Source: Candidatus Segetimicrobium genomatis
GTDB taxonomy: Bacteria > Sysuimicrobiota > Sysuimicrobiia > Sysuimicrobiales > Segetimicrobiaceae
Assembly (NCBI GenBank): GCA_005882275.1
Contig: VBAK01000156.1
Span: 1 to 34,077 of the forward strand
Length of the DNA stretch: 34,077 bases
Reading direction: 5' to 3'
Of the stretch, positions 31,477 to 34,077 are shown piece by piece. The first letter of the stretch is position 1. The number at the start of each line of letters is the position of its first letter. A program made the translations under genes and the position numbers. The notes beneath the pieces were generated by a model that was given only the letters and a program-made list of their open reading frames with translations, ran no database searches and had not been told where the DNA came from.

Positions 31477-32496
31477 CTATCGGGCGATCCGGCCCGCCGT
31501 CCGGTCCACCGCGCAGGTGAGTTTCAAGAGGCCCATCCGGACGTACATGCCGGCCTCCGTCTGGTCGAAGATGATCACGCGGGGATCCGCATCCACCGAT
31601 ATCGGGAGCTCGCTGTGGGGGCCTTCCACCCGCGGCAGCGGATGCATCACGATCGCGTTCTGGGGGAGGAGCGCGAGGACGTCCGAGGTCACGGAGAACG
31701 CGTCCCGGATCTGTTCGTACGCATCCATATTCTGGTTTTCGAACCGTTCCTTTTGGATCCGGGTCACGTACAGCACGTCCACGTCCCGGACGCCCGCCGC
31801 GAGGTCCTCCGTTTGGACGAACGGCACCCGGTGGCGGCGCAGGTAGGCCAGCAGGTCGTCCTTCATCTGGACGGGGCGGGGGGCGATCAGCTTGAACGAC
31901 ACCCCCGGGTACTTGGCCAGCAGGTAGCACAGCGAGCGGGCGGTCCGGCCGTTGAGGAGATCGCCCGCAACGGCGACCGCCGCCCCCTCCAGGGTGCCGC
32001 GGACGCGCCAGATCGTGTAGGCATCGAGGAGCGCCTGGGTGGGATGCTGCCCGGGCCCGTCCCCCGCGTTGAAGATCGGGATCGGCCGTCCGGTGCGCGG
32101 GTCGGCGGCCACGGCGGCCGCCCGCTCCGCGGCGCCTTCCTCGTAGTGGCGGATCACGATGGCGGCCGGCCGGTAGCGGCAGACCACCCGAATCGTGTCC
32201 TCGATCGACTCCCCTTTGGCGGCCGAGGAGAACTCCCGCGCCGCCTCCGAGGACAGCACCCGCCCGCCGAGATGGTAAGTGGCGAACTCGAAAGACAGCC
32301 GGGTCCGGGTGCTGGGCTCGTAGAACAGCGTCAGGACGATCTTGCCTTTGAGGAGGTTGCTCCCCCCGCTGTTGATGATCTCCTCCGCGAGCCGGGCCTC
32401 CCGGAAGACACGGTCCAGCGCGGCGGGATCGAATTGCTGGGCTCGGAGGACGTGGGGCCACCCGGTCCACAGATGGAGGGCAGCGGGCGCAGCCAT
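31477..32496 (-). CDS. pyrB: Aspartate carbamoyltransferase catalytic subunit
   Basis: A 339-residue enzyme joining carbamoyl phosphate and aspartate to N-carbamoyl-aspartate, the first committed step of pyrimidine synthesis. It has the carbamoyl-phosphate loop PSTRTR (61-66), the loop Lys K94 (SAAKGES), HPTQ (151-154), GRTARS and HPLPR (285-289). It is slightly longer than the usual 305-315 residues because of an N-terminal extension. AAGGA 7 nt upstream supports the ATG at 32496. No pyrI, pyrC or pyrR is adjacent; the next gene on the strand is the ctaG-type gene. Divergent from the SsuB-type ATPase. Confidence 0.94.
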   Translation of the reverse strand: MAAPAALHLWTGWPHVLRAQQFDPAALDRVFREARLAEEIINSGGSNLLKGKIVLTLFYEPSTRTRLSFEFATYHLGGRVLSSEAAREFSSAAKGESIEDTIRVVCRYRPAAIVIRHYEEGAAERAAAVAADPRTGRPIPIFNAGDGPGQHPTQALLDAYTIWRVRGTLEGAAVAVAGDLLNGRTARSLCYLLAKYPGVSFKLIAPRPVQMKDDLLAYLRRHRVPFVQTEDLAAGVRDVDVLYVTRIQKERFENQNMDAYEQIRDAFSVTSDVLALLPQNAIVMHPLPRVEGPHSELPISVDADPRVIIFDQTEAGMYVRMGLLKLTCAVDRTAGRIAR

Positions 32497-32622
32497 ACGG
32501 CGTCCTTCTTCGCGCCCCCCTCGGGCCGGCCCTGCCCATGATCCCGGAGCGCGCGGCAGGGGTTTTTCTCTGCATCGACGTACAAAGGGCTCCGTGCGCG
32601 ACGCCCCCGGGCCCTCCCGTCC

Positions 32623-33411
32623 GTGACCGCCGAACTCAAGATCAGCATCCGCGGCCTGCGCAAGGATTTTGCCACCCGCTTCGGCTGTGTCGGCGCCCTC
32701 GGCGGCGTCGACCTGGACGTGCGGGAGGGGGAGTTGTGCGTGCTCGTCGGGCCCAGCGGCTGCGGCAAATCGACCCTCCTCCGCATCCTGGCCGGGCTGG
32801 AAGGGGCGACCGCGGGCACCGTCGAGATCCGGCGCAGCGGCGGCCGGCGGCCGCCGACGGCTATGGTCTTTCAGGAGCCGTCCGCGCTTCCGTGGCTGAC
32901 CGTCCGGTCGAACGTCGCCTACGGCCTCCGCATGCAGGGGATGGACGCCGCCCGCCGCGACAGCATCGCCGCCCGGTTCATCGAGAAGGTGGGTCTGGCC
33001 CGGTTTGCCGGCGCGTACCCGTACCAGCTCTCGGGCGGCATGAAGCAGCGGGTCAGCGTGGCCCGGGCGTTCGCCAGCGATCCCGAGATCCTCTTGATGG
33101 ACGAGCCCTTCGGCTCGCTCGACGAGCTGACGCGCCTGGCGCTGCAGGACGAGCTCTTGTGGCTGTTCGAGGAGACCCACAAGACCATCGTGTTCGTCAC
33201 CCACAGCATCGACGAAGCCCTCGCGCTCGGCGATCGCGTGGCGGTGATGTCGCCCGCGCCCGGGCGGATCTTGAGCACGATCGACGTGCCGTTCCCGCGG
33301 CCGCGAAAGCTTATCGCCCTCAGGGAAAATCCGGAATACGGCCGCCACGTCGCCCGGATCTGGAACCTGCTGGGCGTCGGCAGGGAGCGCGATGCCGCGC
33401 CGTCCGCCTAG
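32623..33411 (+). CDS. ABC transporter ATPase, SsuB/TauB/NrtD type
   Basis: A 262-residue cytoplasmic ATPase. Walker A GPSGCGKST (43-51), Q-loop VFQEPSALPWLTV (the ALPW stretch is typical of nitrate/sulfonate/taurine importers), signature LSGGMKQRVSVARA, Walker B ILLMDEPFGSLDE and switch VTHSIDEALAL. It serves import of sulfonates, nitrate, aromatic or thiamine-precursor compounds; the substrate cannot be chosen from the ATPase. The GTG start lacks a clear ribosome-binding site. It overlaps the permease gene by 20 nt. Confidence 0.92.
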   Translation: MTAELKISIRGLRKDFATRFGCVGALGGVDLDVREGELCVLVGPSGCGKSTLLRILAGLEGATAGTVEIRRSGGRRPPTAMVFQEPSALPWLTVRSNVAYGLRMQGMDAARRDSIAARFIEKVGLARFAGAYPYQLSGGMKQRVSVARAFASDPEILLMDEPFGSLDELTRLALQDELLWLFEETHKTIVFVTHSIDEALALGDRVAVMSPAPGRILSTIDVPFPRPRKLIALRENPEYGRHVARIWNLLGVGRERDAAPSA

Positions 33412-34077
33412 AGGGCTCCCCCTGCTCTCGCCGCTCTTCATCCTCGCCGTCTGGGAGGCGCTGGCGCGCGCGCGCCTCATCGACGTCCGTTTCTTTCCGG
33501 CCCCCACCGCCGTCCTCGCGGCGGCCTGGGGAACGGCGCAGAGCGGCGAGCTCTGGGCGGATCTCGAGATCAGCCTCGAGCGGATCGGGGTGGGGTTCGT
33601 CCTGGGGACCCTCCCCGGCATCGTCCTCGGGATCCTCATGGGCCTGATCCCCTTGGTCCGGCTGACCTGCATGCCGGTCGTCTCCGCCATCTATCCCATC
33701 CCGAAGAGCGCGATCCTCCCCCTGATCATGCTGATCTTCGGGATCGGCGAGCTGGCCAAGTGGGTCTTCATCGCCATCGGGGTGTTTTTCCCCGTGCTCA
33801 TCAACGCGATGGTCGGGGTCTTGACGATCGACCGCATCTATATGGATGTGGGACGCAATTACGGGGCCCGGGGGCTCAACTTCCTGCTCACCATCGCCCT
33901 CCCCGGAGCCCTGCCGGTGATTTTCGCCGGGATCAAGCTCGGCTTTGGGCTGGCCCTGATCCTCGTCGTCATCGCCGAGATCGTCGCCAGCCGGGCCGGC
34001 CTGGGCTTCCTCATCTGGAACGCCTGGCAGATCTTTGACGTGGAAAAGCTCTACTCGGGGCTGGTCGTCATCGGGAT
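33392..34077 (+). CDS. ABC permease, SsuC/TauC type (3' end outside window)
   Basis: The frame is open at the window end after 228 residues. The start MPRRPPRGLPLLSPLFILAVWEALAR is followed by the SsuC-type pattern FFPAPTAVLAAAWGT, LWADLEISLERIGVGFVLG and the coupling region IYPIPKSAILPLIMLIFGIGELAKW. The second half has RNYGARGLNFLLTIALPGALPVIFAGIKLGFGLALILVVIAE. The ATG at 33392 overlaps the ATPase stop and is preceded by GGGAG. The partner binding-protein gene is probably downstream. Confidence 0.92.
   Translation, partial: MPRRPPRGLPLLSPLFILAVWEALARARLIDVRFFPAPTAVLAAAWGTAQSGELWADLEISLERIGVGFVLGTLPGIVLGILMGLIPLVRLTCMPVVSAIYPIPKSAILPLIMLIFGIGELAKWVFIAIGVFFPVLINAMVGVLTIDRIYMDVGRNYGARGLNFLLTIALPGALPVIFAGIKLGFGLALILVVIAEIVASRAGLGFLIWNAWQIFDVEKLYSGLVVIG

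Noticed and set aside
1-34077. tRNA, rRNA, CRISPR, transposase, integrase, toxin-antitoxin or phage-defence genes
   Set aside because: Both strands were read for their hallmarks and none was seen; the known accessory-looking parts are importer, exporter and regulatory sequences.

Overview
The window is about 34 kb of very GC-rich, densely coding bacterial DNA with 29 supported protein genes, two of them cut by the window ends. No rRNA, tRNA, CRISPR array, transposase, integrase or phage gene was seen. High GC, GTG starts, many amino-acid and peptide ABC importers, a Tat signal, and several genes with a -10 box directly before the start codon suggest an uncultivated soil or sediment bacterium. 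CSP1-3/Sysuimicrobiota and Rokubacteria are possible lineages, but this is a low-confidence inference from gene style only.

Layout. Positions 2-5068 hold the end of a LivM-type permease, a seven-bladed YVTN propeller protein (minus), an M28-family peptidase (plus) and an IMP dehydrogenase (minus). An MFS exporter (5108-6451, plus) diverges from guaB. Positions 6539-10068 are a minus-strand unit: aminotransferase, then glutamate-semialdehyde dehydrogenase (RocA type), then a metallo-beta-lactamase-fold hydrolase that seems to start at ATC. Upstream lies a compact minus-strand unit with a near-perfect promoter, a 69-codon ORF, a structured stretch and an intrinsic terminator (10183-10660).

Positions 10883-23574 form one co-directional block of eleven genes after a NIPSNAP gene: a thiamine-diphosphate enzyme, a complete branched-chain-amino-acid-type importer (LivH, M, G, F and binding protein), a class II aldolase, an oligopeptide-type importer with binding protein and two permeases but no ATPase, and a Gfo/Idh/MocA oxidoreductase. 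It looks like an uptake-plus-catabolism locus for a small organic acid, sugar acid or related compound; the substrate cannot be named.

Positions 23632-28844 (minus) hold a P-loop NTPase, a cytoplasmic HEXXH metallopeptidase-like protein and PEP carboxylase. A regulatory region rich in dyads and tandem repeats (29059-29124) precedes a second MFS exporter, a close paralogue of the first, whose frame runs about 309 bp antisense into a ctaG-type gene. pyrB (minus) and an SsuB/SsuC-type importer (plus, open at the window end) finish the window.

Points of most interest: three housekeeping-type enzymes with altered active-site motifs (M28 peptidase, PEP carboxylase, IMP dehydrogenase), a likely ATC start, probable leaderless promoters shared by paralogues, the small 10.2-10.6 kb unit, and the NTPase/HEXXH pair.
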